Shown: in pieces, positions 1-8,591 of the stretch | Layout: each line of letters opens with the position of its first letter | Position numbering within the stretch: position 1 is the stretch's first letter | Assembly (NCBI GenBank): GCA_963677085.2 | Contig: CAXXFH010000004.1 | Coordinates: 2,232,001 to 2,296,000 of the forward strand | Direction of reading: 5' to 3' | DNA: 64,000 bases | Source of the DNA: G963677085 sp963677085 | Lineage (GTDB): Bacteria > Planctomycetota > Planctomycetia > Pirellulales > Thermoguttaceae | The notes under the pieces: generated by a model | The model's database searches: none | Seen by the model: only the letters and a program-made list of their open reading frames with translations | What the model was told of the DNA's origin: nothing | Program-made: the position numbers and the translations under genes

Positions 1-1065
1 CGCTTGGGTAACCAAGTAACGAGCGTTCGACGACTCCAATCGCACGGCCTCGGCAACGGCCTTCGCGGCTTCGGTGTTTTTGCCCTGCGACGAGAGAATA
101 CGTCCCTGCAGCCAATGGGCGCGGGCGTTTTCCGGTTGCAGCTTCAAGGCCTGCTCCAGGTCGCGCAGGCTCAGTTCGCTATTGTGGTTGAGTGTGGTTT
201 CCGCCCGCAGCACAAACGGCTCGGCGGCAATTGGTTCGAGAATCAGTTGGGCAACCTCGCGGGGTTTCTCGGGATCGTCGCTGGGGGCAAAGGCAAACAG
301 TACTCCGCGCTCCGGATAAACCTGCCCCAGCACTTGTCCCACCTCATCGGAAACGAGCACGGGCCGGATGTTGGCTAGTTCCAACTGTTCGGCAACGGCC
401 CCGACTGGGAATGTGGTTTGGAAACGTACCACGATGGAGATCACCTTGTCGTTGGCACAGGTCACTTCGATCTGGTCGAACGGCTCCATGGCGTAGGTGT
501 GCAGCAGCAACTCACCCCGTTTCTGGATCTCCTGGGCAGCTCCCCAGGTTTTCTCCAGCTCGGCCACGGTGGTGACGCCGGGGGTCGTGCCTTTGAAGCT
601 GGCGGCCTCGACGGTCACCGGCCCCGATTCCTGCGGATTGGGGATCGGCTCCAGCGGCGTTTCGTTTCCGGCATCCGTTGTGGCGCGATCTTCGACACTG
701 GCCACGCCCGAAGTGGCACTGTCCGACGCAGACTTCATCTGGATTTCGGCACTAGGCTGCGGCTCCATCGGGGGTTGTCCGACCGGCGCGAACGGATCGA
801 CTTGCTCGGGCGCGTCGATCGCCGGCTCGGCTGCCGGGGAGTCGTCTGTCGAAGTCTCCTCGTTGGCCGAGGGACTCGGCGTGACGGCGCCTCGGGAAAA
901 ACCCATGTTGCCGACTTGCATCGGACGCAGGGTCGTCGGGCCCGGTGAAACCTGTGTTTCGTTCGAGTAACGGTCGTCGTCGGCTGGGGCTGTCGTGGTG
1001 AATGTCAACAGTACGGCAGCGCCGAGCAAAGCCAAGCTCACCTGGTGCAGTGTTACGAACCGCAT
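1..1065 (-). CDS. exported TPR-containing hypothetical protein (3' end cut by window)
   Basis: A reading frame of 355 codons runs from an ATG at 1065 to the window edge with no stop, so the C-terminus is missing. A GGAGGA Shine-Dalgarno lies 7 bases upstream of the ATG. The product begins with a hydrophobic signal-peptide-like stretch (about residues 8-28, ending near APADD). A low-complexity Ser/Pro/Glu-rich linker follows, then a globular part with VAELEKTWG and LLHTYAMEPFD. The visible end is a TPR-like helix pair (AHWLQGRILSSQGKNTEAAK). It is probably an exported planctomycete protein with a C-terminal TPR array that mediates protein contacts. The function is unknown, and the nearest neighbour on the same strand is an unrelated GTPase 370 bp upstream. 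Confidence 0.75.
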   Translation of the reverse strand, partial: MRFVTLHQVSLALLGAAVLLTFTTTAPADDDRYSNETQVSPGPTTLRPMQVGNMGFSRGAVTPSPSANEETSTDDSPAAEPAIDAPEQVDPFAPVGQPPMEPQPSAEIQMKSASDSATSGVASVEDRATTDAGNETPLEPIPNPQESGPVTVEAASFKGTTPGVTTVAELEKTWGAAQEIQKRGELLLHTYAMEPFDQIEVTCANDKVISIVVRFQTTFPVGAVAEQLELANIRPVLVSDEVGQVLGQVYPERGVLFAFAPSDDPEKPREVAQLILEPIAAEPFVLRAETTLNHNSELSLRDLEQALKLQPENARAHWLQGRILSSQGKNTEAAKAVAEAVRLESSNARYLVTQA

Positions 1066-1434
1066 TGCGTGTTCCTCCTTGAACCTCGCTGGTCCGGCGA
1101 CTGCCGTCTAGGCAGTCGTTTCATGGTCATGCGGCAACCTATGCGTGTCTCGAACTCAAGGGACCTCCCTGGCACGAAGACAACTATCTTGTCGCCTATC
1201 TCTGGTGAAGTGAGGGCGGGAGTGTACTCGTACCCCACGCGCCAAGTCCAGATGGAATTTTGGAAAAATCGGGGAATTGTGACGAAATTTCCAGGAAAAT
1301 CTTCCGCGAAGACGCCCGACCCTTGGTGCTAGCAAAGCCAGCAAGTCAAGTGAGTCTTAAATTGGAGGGAATGCACAGTTCGGGGTAGCGATCTCGGGTG
1401 CGGCTGCCGGTGAATCGTTCGTGGCGCTCGCCGC
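1066..1434. other. intergenic, no gene seen
   Basis: About 370 bases between two minus-strand genes. Apart from the ribosome binding site of the downstream gene at 1072-1080 I see no convincing ORF, hairpin or repeat. The promoter of the TPR protein should lie here. Confidence 0.5.
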
Positions 1435-2586
1435 TCAGCCGTCGCGCCATTGCATCAATTGGGCGAGGTGCTCTTCGGCAAACGGCACGGCGGTGCCAGG
1501 GGGCGGGGGATCGGCTACTAGACGCGATGTCATAATATCGAGCAACGTCGTCATGCCGTGGCCCGTTCGGGCGCTCAACGCAATGCCCTCGGGACGTGGT
1601 GCGGGATGGGCCGGCAGGTCGCACTTGTTGTGCACCAGCAGGGCTTGGGGATAAGACGCTACGAGCGAAGCCTGTTGGTCGGACCAGGATTCGCTGCGGT
1701 CGAACACCAGCACGGCCAGATCGGCTTGGGCCAATTGTTCGTGAGCCCGCTGAACGCCCGCTCTCTCGACATCGGACGTACCCGAGCGCAACCCGGCCGT
1801 GTCGCAGAACTCTACCGGCCAACCGTCCACGGCGCTGGTGGCGGTGACCGCGTCGCGCGTGGTGCCCGGCATGTGGTGAACGATGGCACGTTGGTAGCCG
1901 ACCAGGGCGTTGATCAGGCTGCTTTTACCCACGTTGGGTTGGCCTGCGAGGACAATCTTCCATGGTGCAATCAGGTGGCGTCCCAGCGAGGCGAGCGCGA
2001 GGAGTTGGTCGATCTGCACGCGGGCCGAGTTGCGATCTCCGCGCCGCCGTGCGTCGTCGATCGCGTCGAAGGCACGTCGCAACGCGCCCTGGTACTGGTC
2101 CAGGAGGATAGCAGCCGTGCGTTGGGTGGAGGCGTCGGCCAAGGCCCGATGGGCGGCGGCCGTGATCGGATCGTCGTGATGTGCGTCGGTCCACTTGTGC
2201 CAAGCCATGGCTTGGCAGCCTTGGGCGACTAACGCTTGTTCGATTATCCGCACTGCGAGCAATCCGCCGTGGCAGTGGATTTCGACGGCGTCGCGATCGG
2301 CGTAACGCCGCACGACGACTTCTTCGCCGTGTAAAGCTTCGTCGTTTTGTGCTTCGTCAGGTTGTGTCGTGGCGAAGTGGCCGAAGCGGAGACGTTCGGG
2401 GGGCGAAACCGCGAGCGGCTTAGAACCCTTGGCGTGAAAGAACTTTTCGACGACGGCCGTGGCGCCGGGGCCCTCGACCAACACGGTGGCTACCGCCCCA
2501 CGCCCGGGCGGCGTGAGTACGACGACCCGTGGGCGATCAGAAAAACGGGACAGGTCTAATTTCCGAGGAGGTAGCGTGTCGTTCAT
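1435..2586 (-). CDS. MnmE/TrmE-like GTPase, degenerate paralogue
   Basis: The 383-residue product keeps the order of the tRNA-modification GTPase MnmE. An N-terminal TrmE domain (LTPPGRGAVATV, then VEIHCHGG near 101-108) leads into a helical middle and an inserted G domain. The G domain has P-loop GQPNVGKS (215-222), MPGTTRD, DTAG (262-265) and NKCD (320-323). It is far shorter than usual (about 450 residues) and ends in QLMQWRDG, so the C-terminal Cys motif (C-I/V/L-G-K) that MnmE needs for wobble-uridine modification is absent. The folate-site FTGED signature also reads YADRD. Residues 8-16 are encoded by a 24-bp repeat that recurs at 4452-4475. GTP binding is near certain, but classical MnmE tRNA chemistry is unlikely. 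The start at 2586 is the best ATG but has no clear Shine-Dalgarno. Confidence 0.85.
   Translation of the reverse strand: MNDTLPPRKLDLSRFSDRPRVVVLTPPGRGAVATVLVEGPGATAVVEKFFHAKGSKPLAVSPPERLRFGHFATTQPDEAQNDEALHGEEVVVRRYADRDAVEIHCHGGLLAVRIIEQALVAQGCQAMAWHKWTDAHHDDPITAAAHRALADASTQRTAAILLDQYQGALRRAFDAIDDARRRGDRNSARVQIDQLLALASLGRHLIAPWKIVLAGQPNVGKSSLINALVGYQRAIVHHMPGTTRDAVTATSAVDGWPVEFCDTAGLRSGTSDVERAGVQRAHEQLAQADLAVLVFDRSESWSDQQASLVASYPQALLVHNKCDLPAHPAPRPEGIALSARTGHGMTTLLDIMTSRLVADPPPPGTAVPFAEEHLAQLMQWRDG
2541..2564. repeat. 24-bp dispersed repeat, copy 1 (inside coding sequence)
   Basis: A 24-bp word beginning aaaaacgggacaggtc is identical to 4452-4475. This copy lies inside the 5' end of the MnmE-like gene and encodes about residues 8-16. 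The second copy is intergenic. Confidence 0.8.
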
Positions 2587-2619
2587 TTCGAAATGCGAGG
2601 AGATTTGACCAGGCTGTCT

Positions 2620-2763
2620 TTCCTCCCCTCTCCCTGTGGGAGAGGGGCCGGAGGTGAGGGGATTGCGCAGCAAGCGCTTTTCCGAAGATAATATCCACTC
2701 CGCTGTAATCTGCCCTCACCCGGCGGCTTTGCCACCACCCTCTCCCGCCGGGCGGGAGAGGGT
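2620..2763. repeat. palindromic intergenic repeat (ccctctccc...gggagaggg family)
   Basis: Two facing modules carry CCCTCTCCC/GGGAGAGGG arms. One is near 2625-2660 and one near 2705-2762, in opposite orientation, so the block could form a long cruciform. Relatives occur near 22150, 28318, 37773 and 45191. Confidence 0.7.
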
Positions 2764-2773
2764 ACGCCATTGG

Positions 2774-4432
2774 CTACTTCGTTCGCACACTCTTCCGATC
2801 GCCGAACAACGTGATCTTCGGTGTCTTCGCCATGGCCCGATATTCGTAGCGAGTGCCGGGCTTCAGGCCGGTGATTTCTACTTCGAACATGCCCGGCTCA
2901 GTCTGGGCAGCCAATGTTGAATCATGCCAGGGGTCGGCGGTGGCCAGCGGCTGGGTGTGGTCGTGTTGGCGGCGATACTGGAAGCCAACTTCCACCTGCT
3001 CGGCCTCGCCCAACTCATGCAACTGGCCGCTGCACAGCAACTTATCGCCGGCCGGCGAGCGGGCCGACTTCGTTTCCACTCGCGGCGGAATGGCAGCCGG
3101 TCGCGCGTCGGTGATTCGCAGGACCACGGGATTGGGCCATTTGCTGTCGTTGTAGATCCGTTGTGCCCGCATGGCCGAGATTTCCAGGCCCTGGTCCGTC
3201 TGCTTCCATTTGGCGCTGGGGTCGGTCGCGGGACTGTATTCCAGCACTTTGCCTGTCTGACCGACGATTTCCACGGTCGTATTCTCGCCGGCCTTCACCG
3301 AGTTGAGCCTGAGGGTTCTTCGGCTGCCGCGCGGCCAGTTGGGGTTCAAAAGGATGGCATAGACCGTGTCTTCCCCCCGTTTCTTCGTAAACCAGATATT
3401 GTCTTCGTGGGTGACGATCCAGGGCTCGACACCATAGATGCTTTCGCTGTTGATGAAGTTCCACAGGGCCACCTCGCGGAGCCGCTCGCGCTGTTCGATG
3501 GGAATAACTCCGTCGGGCCGGGGGCCGATGTTCATCAACAGGTTGCCGCCCTTGGCCCTGGTTTCGATCAATCGTTCGATCACTTCACCGCCCGACTTGT
3601 ACGACTCGTTCGTCGGCTTGTATTGCCACTGGGTTCCCATCGTCATGCAGGCTTCCCAGGGGCCTTTCAGCGCTACGCCGGGCACATACTGCTCGGGCGT
3701 GGGGATCGCGCCGCGCGTCACCACGATGTTCGGTTGCAGTTCCCAACACAGTTCTCGCAGACCGTCGGCCCGACCGTCGATGAACATGATGTCCACCGGC
3801 CCGTAGTTGGTCAGCAACTCGCGGATCTGTTGTTTCGAGTATTCCATGAACGCCGGGTTTTCCTGCGGCATGACACCGGGCCGGCGCCGGGCGATCGTGA
3901 TGTTGTGCTTCCAAAGCCAATAGAAGTCGTCGGGCGAGAAGTAAACGCCCACGGCGATGCCCCGTTTGCGAAGTGCTGTGAACAGCTCTTTGGTCACGTC
4001 GCGGCCATAGGGCGTGTTCATGATGTCGAAGTCGCAGGTCTTCGTGTCGAACATGCAGAAGCCCGAGTGATGCTTGGTGGTAAACACCACGTACTGCACG
4101 CCGGAGAGCTTGGCCAAATCGGCCCAATCGTCGGCATCGAACCGCTTGGGATTGAACGTCTTCGGCAATTCCTCGAAGAACCGTTTGCAGTACGCTTCGT
4201 CGGCGCCGACCAGTGAGTGGCTAATGACGGAGCCGAGCTGGCTGTCGACGCTCCAGTGCACAAACAGCCCGAAGCCGAGGTTGGCGAACCACTCGAGTCG
4301 CTCGGCCTTATTGCCCACGGCCGTCTGCTCATTGAACTCGGCCACTTGCGCCCGAAGCGGGGCGACAACTAACAGCGACAATAGCAACGACACGATCCAT
4401 GGTGCGGTACGACGAAGGGGCATGAACCACAT
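2774..4432 (-). CDS. exported alpha-L-fucosidase, GH29 family
   Basis: The 552-residue product starts with a signal peptide (hydrophobic SLLLSLLVVAPLRAQ, cleavage likely after LRA). A GH29 catalytic barrel follows: GFGLFVHWS, the substrate loop VFTTKHHSGFCMFD (about residues 114-127), AVGVYFSPDDFYW, and VDIMFIDG, whose Asp is the likely nucleophile. LLMNIGPRPDG is the typical GH29 end-of-barrel motif. The C-terminus (ITGLKPGTRYEYRAMA) resembles a fibronectin-III strand. It should hydrolyse alpha-L-fucosides from algal or host glycans in the periplasm or outside, fitting a polysaccharide-degrading planctomycete. An AAGGA Shine-Dalgarno lies about 8 bases before the ATG at 4432. It appears monocistronic. 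Confidence 0.9.
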   Translation of the reverse strand: MWFMPLRRTAPWIVSLLLSLLVVAPLRAQVAEFNEQTAVGNKAERLEWFANLGFGLFVHWSVDSQLGSVISHSLVGADEAYCKRFFEELPKTFNPKRFDADDWADLAKLSGVQYVVFTTKHHSGFCMFDTKTCDFDIMNTPYGRDVTKELFTALRKRGIAVGVYFSPDDFYWLWKHNITIARRRPGVMPQENPAFMEYSKQQIRELLTNYGPVDIMFIDGRADGLRELCWELQPNIVVTRGAIPTPEQYVPGVALKGPWEACMTMGTQWQYKPTNESYKSGGEVIERLIETRAKGGNLLMNIGPRPDGVIPIEQRERLREVALWNFINSESIYGVEPWIVTHEDNIWFTKKRGEDTVYAILLNPNWPRGSRRTLRLNSVKAGENTTVEIVGQTGKVLEYSPATDPSAKWKQTDQGLEISAMRAQRIYNDSKWPNPVVLRITDARPAAIPPRVETKSARSPAGDKLLCSGQLHELGEAEQVEVGFQYRRQHDHTQPLATADPWHDSTLAAQTEPGMFEVEITGLKPGTRYEYRAMAKTPKITLFGDRKSVRTK

Positions 4433-4451
4433 GGTGAGTTTCCTTGGAGCG

Positions 4452-4475
4452 AAAAACGGGACAGGTCTAATTTCC
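4452..4475. repeat. 24-bp dispersed repeat, copy 2
   Basis: Identical to 2541-2564, here intergenic, directly upstream of the fucosidase start and next to a GTTCCCACGC composite repeat. Confidence 0.8.
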
Positions 4476-4493
4476 TCGGTTGTATGTTCCCCT

Positions 4494-4623
4494 GGTTCCC
4501 ACGCTTGAAGCGTGGGAACCCAAGGTCGGACGCTTTGCGTCCTTGGGGTGCGAGACGATGAGTTTCTTGGCAGTTCTCGACGCGAAGCGTCGGGCCGTGC
4601 GTTCCCACGTGAAACGTGGGAAC
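4494..4623. repeat. composite inverted-repeat element (GTTCCCACGC family), copy 1
   Basis: A roughly 130-bp element has a GTTCCCACGC...GCGTGGGAAC hairpin at each end and inner GACGC...GCGTC palindromes. Other full copies are at 16653-16780, 33197-33297 and 46660-46788. It has no coding capacity and looks like a non-autonomous mobile or regulatory repeat. Confidence 0.8.
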
Positions 4624-4717
4624 GAGGAATCGCAATATTATAGCAGACGTTTCTGTCGTGGGAAAACGACGCCAGCCCCCTTCTCGCCGTCGCTGGGCAC
4701 TGCTAACCTGGGACGCC

Positions 4718-5731
4718 ATGCACTACCTGATTGGAACCGACGAGGCCGGCTACGGGCCGAACCTGGGCCCCCTGCTGATTTCCGCCAGCGTTTGGGCGCT
4801 GCCCGAGCCGCAAGTGTCCGGCGATTCGTCCGCCGTGGGTGGCTCCGCGCCAGCCAACACCGATCTCTATTCGTTGCTTGGCGATGTGGTTGCGGCCGCA
4901 CCTCCGCGACGTGGCAGCAACAATAAATCACAGGTGGCCATTGCCGACTCGAAAAAACTTTACAAGCCGGGCGGTGGGTGGAAACACCTGGAACGCGGCC
5001 TCTGGGCGGCGATGGCGGCGCTCGGCCGGCATCCGAGCGACTGGCTCGACGTCTGGAAGGCCCTCTCGCCCGACTCTTGCAACGCGATGGCAAGCGTGCC
5101 CTGGTATCAGCAGAATATGCAACGGCCGCTGCCGAAGGATGTCGACGCCGAAGAGATCTCGCGGTTGATCGAGGTCTTCGTCGAAGGCCTCGCCCGGGCT
5201 GGTGTGCGGCTGATCGATCTTCGCAGTCGGGCCGTCTTCGCCGGGCAGTTCAACGCGCGGCTTAACGAACATGTCTCGAAGGGGGCCCTGCTGTCGCACG
5301 AGACGCTCGACCTGGTCGCCGAGGTTGTCCGACCGCTTGGCGAGGGCACGATCCACGTCGTCTGCGACAAACATGGAGGCCGCAATCGCTACGCCGACCT
5401 GCTGGCCGACCACTTTCCCGAGTGGTTGATCGAAATCTACGGCGAGGGTCGCCTGCAGAGTGTCTATCGTTTCGGTCCGCCCGAGCGGCGCGTGGAAATC
5501 TGCTTTCAGGCAAAGGGCGAAGGTTTTCTGCCGGCGGCGCTGGCCTCGATGGCTTCGAAATACCTGCGCGAGTTGGCGATGGAGGCGTTGAACGATTTTT
5601 GGTGCCAGCGGGTCGAGGGATTGCGACCCACGGCCGGCTACCCGGTCGACGCGCTGCGTTTTCACCAGGCGATTGCCAAGGCCCAGGCCGAAGCCGGCGT
5701 GCCCGACGAAATGCTTTGGCGAAGGAAGTGA
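4718..5731 (+). CDS. RNase HII-like protein
   Basis: The 337-residue product opens with IGTDEAGYGPNLGP, the first catalytic Asp-Glu motif of RNase HII. It retains IADSKKL (the SKKL loop), VVCDKHGG (a third acidic residue), ASMASKYLRELAME (equivalent to the helix ASILAKVxRD) and GYPVDALRFH near the end. It is longer than bacterial RNase HII (about 200-220 residues) because of inserted loops around residues 30-60 and 90-150. It probably cuts RNA in RNA:DNA hybrids, but the insertions could change specificity. The start at 4718 places the motif at the very N-terminus, as in the family. An upstream in-frame ATG lies inside the repeat and is not used here. Confidence 0.8.
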   Translation: MHYLIGTDEAGYGPNLGPLLISASVWALPEPQVSGDSSAVGGSAPANTDLYSLLGDVVAAAPPRRGSNNKSQVAIADSKKLYKPGGGWKHLERGLWAAMAALGRHPSDWLDVWKALSPDSCNAMASVPWYQQNMQRPLPKDVDAEEISRLIEVFVEGLARAGVRLIDLRSRAVFAGQFNARLNEHVSKGALLSHETLDLVAEVVRPLGEGTIHVVCDKHGGRNRYADLLADHFPEWLIEIYGEGRLQSVYRFGPPERRVEICFQAKGEGFLPAALASMASKYLRELAMEALNDFWCQRVEGLRPTAGYPVDALRFHQAIAKAQAEAGVPDEMLWRRK

Positions 5732-5944
5732 GTCAGCGCGAACAAGGGCACCGCCAGCCTGGGTACGATTTTTTCCCAGCCCTCACCTCCCTTGTATCTC
5801 ACGTTGCTCGACTCCAAAGAGGAACGTAGACTTAGAAGACGAGCCGAGCTTTGGCCGGTTTTTTACTGTTTGCCATGCCATCGGGTGGTGGTTTCGGGCG
5901 CGACCAGCGGTCGCGGCTTTGTGTAATACAAGGAAATCCGTTTC

Positions 5945-6439
5945 ATGGATCTTTATATTATCCGCCATGCCTGGGCGGGCGAGCGAGACGACGCTCAATG
6001 GCCTGATGACGACCAGCGTCCCCTGACCGAAGACGGCCGAGAGCGGTTTAACCACGTTGTTGCGAAACTGGTCAAACGGGGTTTCTCGCCCGACGTGATT
6101 GCCAGCAGTCCGCTGGTGCGCTGTCTTCAGACGGCCGAACTGGTTGCCCAAGGGGTTGGCGGCTCGGCCGAGGTTGTGCCGATCGACGGGTTGACTCCCG
6201 GTAGCGACCTTCAGACGCTCATGCAGTGGACCAAGCGGCAGAGTCGCCAGCATCAGCAGATAGCTTGGGTGGGCCATGCCCCGGATGTCGGCCATTTGAC
6301 TGCCACGCTGATGGGCGAACCGGTTGGTTGGGTCCGCTTTGCCAAAGGGGCCGTCGCCGCCCTGCGGTTCCACGGAATCCCCGAAATCGGCGAAGGTGAG
6401 CTCCGCTGGCTGGTTACCGCTAAGGTGCTGGGCTGCTGA
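5945..6439 (+). CDS. sixA: SixA-type phosphohistidine phosphatase
   Basis: The 164-residue histidine-phosphatase-superfamily protein begins MDLYIIRHAWAG, where His8 is the phospho-acceptor of the RHG/RHA motif. PLTEDGRE, SSPLVRCLQTAELV and VGHAPDVGHL (the second catalytic His) match SixA. SixA proteins remove phosphate from phospho-His on HPt domains or PTS proteins. The gene stands alone, and a PAS histidine kinase lies 4 kb away but nothing ties them. A strong hairpin follows at 6514-6535. Confidence 0.85.
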   Translation: MDLYIIRHAWAGERDDAQWPDDDQRPLTEDGRERFNHVVAKLVKRGFSPDVIASSPLVRCLQTAELVAQGVGGSAEVVPIDGLTPGSDLQTLMQWTKRQSRQHQQIAWVGHAPDVGHLTATLMGEPVGWVRFAKGAVAALRFHGIPEIGEGELRWLVTAKVLGC

Positions 6440-6513
6440 AGTCGACGGGGCGGCACTGTCCAGGAGCTGTGAAGCGAATGCCAGTGGCACACTTCAACAG
6501 TGCCACCCAGCCG

Positions 6514-6535
6514 CTATCCCCCGCACGGGGGATAG
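6514..6535 (+). terminator. hairpin, possible terminator after sixA
   Basis: Perfect 9-bp arms (CTATCCCCC / GGGGGATAG) around a GCAC loop, 75 bases after the sixA stop. The following bases are only partly T-rich, so it may be a repeat rather than a true intrinsic terminator. Confidence 0.45.
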
Positions 6536-6724
6536 TCTGTTGTGCTATAATAAAAACAGATTGGCTTGGGATAAATAGCCGCTTGTGCTATGAATATGCG
6601 CCGATCGCGGTCGAACTTCTCGACCGCCGTAACGCCTCGTAGCCCTTATATCCTCCGGCAACCACGGATTGAGCGGCCATGAGGAGTAGCACCGCAGCAA
6701 CGAAAAACGGCCGGAACCGCAGCC

Positions 6725-7219
6725 ATGTCGCGCGACGAAGAAAGTCTTTACCAGGAACATATCCTCGACCACTACGAGGATCCCTACAACCGTGGCCGGT
6801 GCGCCTCTTGCACTCATGTCCACGAGGATAAGAACCCGTTGTGTGGGGATCGCATCCGCATGGAATTGCAGATCAACGACGAGGGCACGATGCGCGAGGT
6901 CTGGTTCAACGGCGACGGCTGTTGCATCAGCCAGGCAGCCGCCTCGATGTTGGCCGAACGGTTCGACGGCCGGCACATCGACGAGGTCAAGCGGTTCACG
7001 GCCGAAGACATGCTCGAGCTGTTCGGTGCCCGGCTGACTCCCAATCGCCAGAAGTGCTGTCTGCTAGCATGGCGGGTAATGCAGTCGGCCATTTTCTCGC
7101 CCGTCGATAGCCTGCCGATTAATAGTGTGCCTGCCGATAGGGCATCTGCTGACCGTATGTCCCTTGATGGTACGTCCGTCGACAATGGTCCGGCCCGCGC
7201 CGCGGGAGAGGCCCCATGA
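6725..7219 (+). CDS. sufU: SufU-like iron-sulfur cluster assembly scaffold
   Basis: The 164-residue product has the SufU/IscU fold signatures: YQEHILDHYEDPYNRG, then the three cysteine positions in NPLCGDRI, GDGCCISQAA and RQKCCLLAW. SufU accepts sulfur from SufS, or acts as a scaffold, during Fe-S assembly. The last 40 or so residues are low-complexity and probably disordered. The stop overlaps the start of sufS by 4 bases (ATGA), so the two are translationally coupled. No sufBCD genes are in the window. Confidence 0.9.
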   Translation: MSRDEESLYQEHILDHYEDPYNRGRCASCTHVHEDKNPLCGDRIRMELQINDEGTMREVWFNGDGCCISQAAASMLAERFDGRHIDEVKRFTAEDMLELFGARLTPNRQKCCLLAWRVMQSAIFSPVDSLPINSVPADRASADRMSLDGTSVDNGPARAAGEAP

Positions 7220-8535
7220 CGACCGACCTCGAACCTACCGCCTTGGATCCGAGTCTGTTGCGGCCCGACTTCCCCATCCTCTCGCAAGAGGTGCGACCTG
7301 GCGTGCCGCTGGTCTATTTAGACAATGCCGCCACTACGCAGCGGCCGCGGCAGGTGATCGACGCCGTCGTGCAGTGTTACGAACACGACTACGCCAACGT
7401 GCATCGGGGCATCCACACACTGGCCGAACGGAGCGACGCACTGTATGAAGGAGCCCGCGAAAAGGTTCGCTCGCTGATCGGTGCGCCGTCGACCGAGCAG
7501 GTGATCTTCACCTACGGAGCGACGACGGCGATCAACACGGTCGCCCGAAGTTTCGGCGATGCCAACCTGCATCGCGGCGACGAGATTCTTCTGACCGAGA
7601 TGGAGCACCACTCGAATCTCGTGCCTTGGCATCAACTGGCCGAGCGAACCGGAGCGGTCGTTCGGGCCGTTGCGCTAACCGACGACGGCCGGCTCGACCT
7701 CGACTCGTTCGACGAGCTGCTAGGCGACCGTACGCGGCTGGTCGCCGTTACGGCGGTGTCCAACGTGCTGGGTACCATCAACCCGATCGAAGAGATTGTG
7801 CGCCGTGCCCATCGGGTGGGGGCCTTGGTACTGGTCGACGCGGCCCAGTGCGTGCCGCACCAAAAGGTCGACGTGGTGGCCTGGGACATCGATTTCCTTG
7901 CCTTCAGTGGGCACAAGATGTTGGGGCCGTCGGGCGTGGGGGTGTTGTATGGCAAACGCGAATTGCTCGACGCGATGCCCCCGTTTCTTGGCGGTGGCAG
8001 CATGATTCGCGAGGTGCGAGTCGACGGTTTCTCGCCGGCCGGTTTGCCGCAGAAGTTCGAAGCCGGTACGCCGCCCATCGTGCCGGCCATCGGCCTGGGG
8101 GCGGCGGTCGACTATCTCAACGCCGTAGGCCTCGATTCCATCGCCGCCCACGAGCACCGGCTGACACAATACGCCCACGAGGTACTGCAAAACATCTCCG
8201 GGCTGCAAATTGTAGGCCCGGCGCCGGAGCACAAGGCCGGCATCGTCAGCTTCTGCTTCGAGTCGGGACGACCGCATCCGCACGACATTGCCTCGCTGGT
8301 CGACCGCCACGGGGTGGCCATTCGCGCGGGCCACCACTGTGCGGAGCCGTTGCATCGTCGCTTCGGGTTGGCGGCCACCGCCCGGGCGAGTTTCTATCTG
8401 TATAATACGCTGGAAGAAATCGACCGTTTGGCCGAGGCGCTGGAGGACGTGGTGCGGATGTTCGAGCGGCGCGGCGGGCGAAGCCGCAAGCGGCCTGCAA
8501 ATCAGAAACCAGAAATCCCCAATCAAAAATCATAA
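7216..8535 (+). CDS. sufS: SufS-type cysteine desulfurase
   Basis: The 439-residue PLP enzyme is a group II cysteine desulfurase. It has YLDNAATTQRP at the start, TEMEHHSN, DAAQCVPHQKVDV, the PLP-binding Lys in SGHKMLG (Lys234) and the active-site Cys in IRAGHHCAEPLH (Cys375). It takes sulfur from cysteine and passes it to SufU, with which it forms an ATGA-overlapping operon. The last roughly 18 residues (RSRKRPANQKP...) are not family sequence. They are encoded by a repeat that also occurs at 17560-17605, so the native C-terminus has been replaced or extended. Confidence 0.95.
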   Translation: MTTDLEPTALDPSLLRPDFPILSQEVRPGVPLVYLDNAATTQRPRQVIDAVVQCYEHDYANVHRGIHTLAERSDALYEGAREKVRSLIGAPSTEQVIFTYGATTAINTVARSFGDANLHRGDEILLTEMEHHSNLVPWHQLAERTGAVVRAVALTDDGRLDLDSFDELLGDRTRLVAVTAVSNVLGTINPIEEIVRRAHRVGALVLVDAAQCVPHQKVDVVAWDIDFLAFSGHKMLGPSGVGVLYGKRELLDAMPPFLGGGSMIREVRVDGFSPAGLPQKFEAGTPPIVPAIGLGAAVDYLNAVGLDSIAAHEHRLTQYAHEVLQNISGLQIVGPAPEHKAGIVSFCFESGRPHPHDIASLVDRHGVAIRAGHHCAEPLHRRFGLAATARASFYLYNTLEEIDRLAEALEDVVRMFERRGGRSRKRPANQKPEIPNQKS

Positions 8536-8538
8536 ATC
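8479..8538. repeat. dispersed repeat reading into the sufS 3' end, copy 1
   Basis: The word gaagccgcaagcggcctgca followed by aatcagaaa...ccccaatcaaaaatc recurs at 17560-17605. This copy supplies the final codons and stop of sufS. Confidence 0.75.
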
Positions 8539-8591
8539 CCTCCAGCCTCGTCTCTCCCAACTCGAAACTCCAGCCCTTACTTCGATCTTCC

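Noticed and set aside
2924..4216. 430-codon plus-strand frame opposite the fucosidase
   Set aside because: It mirrors a clear GH29 gene on the other strand and has no family features or ribosome site.
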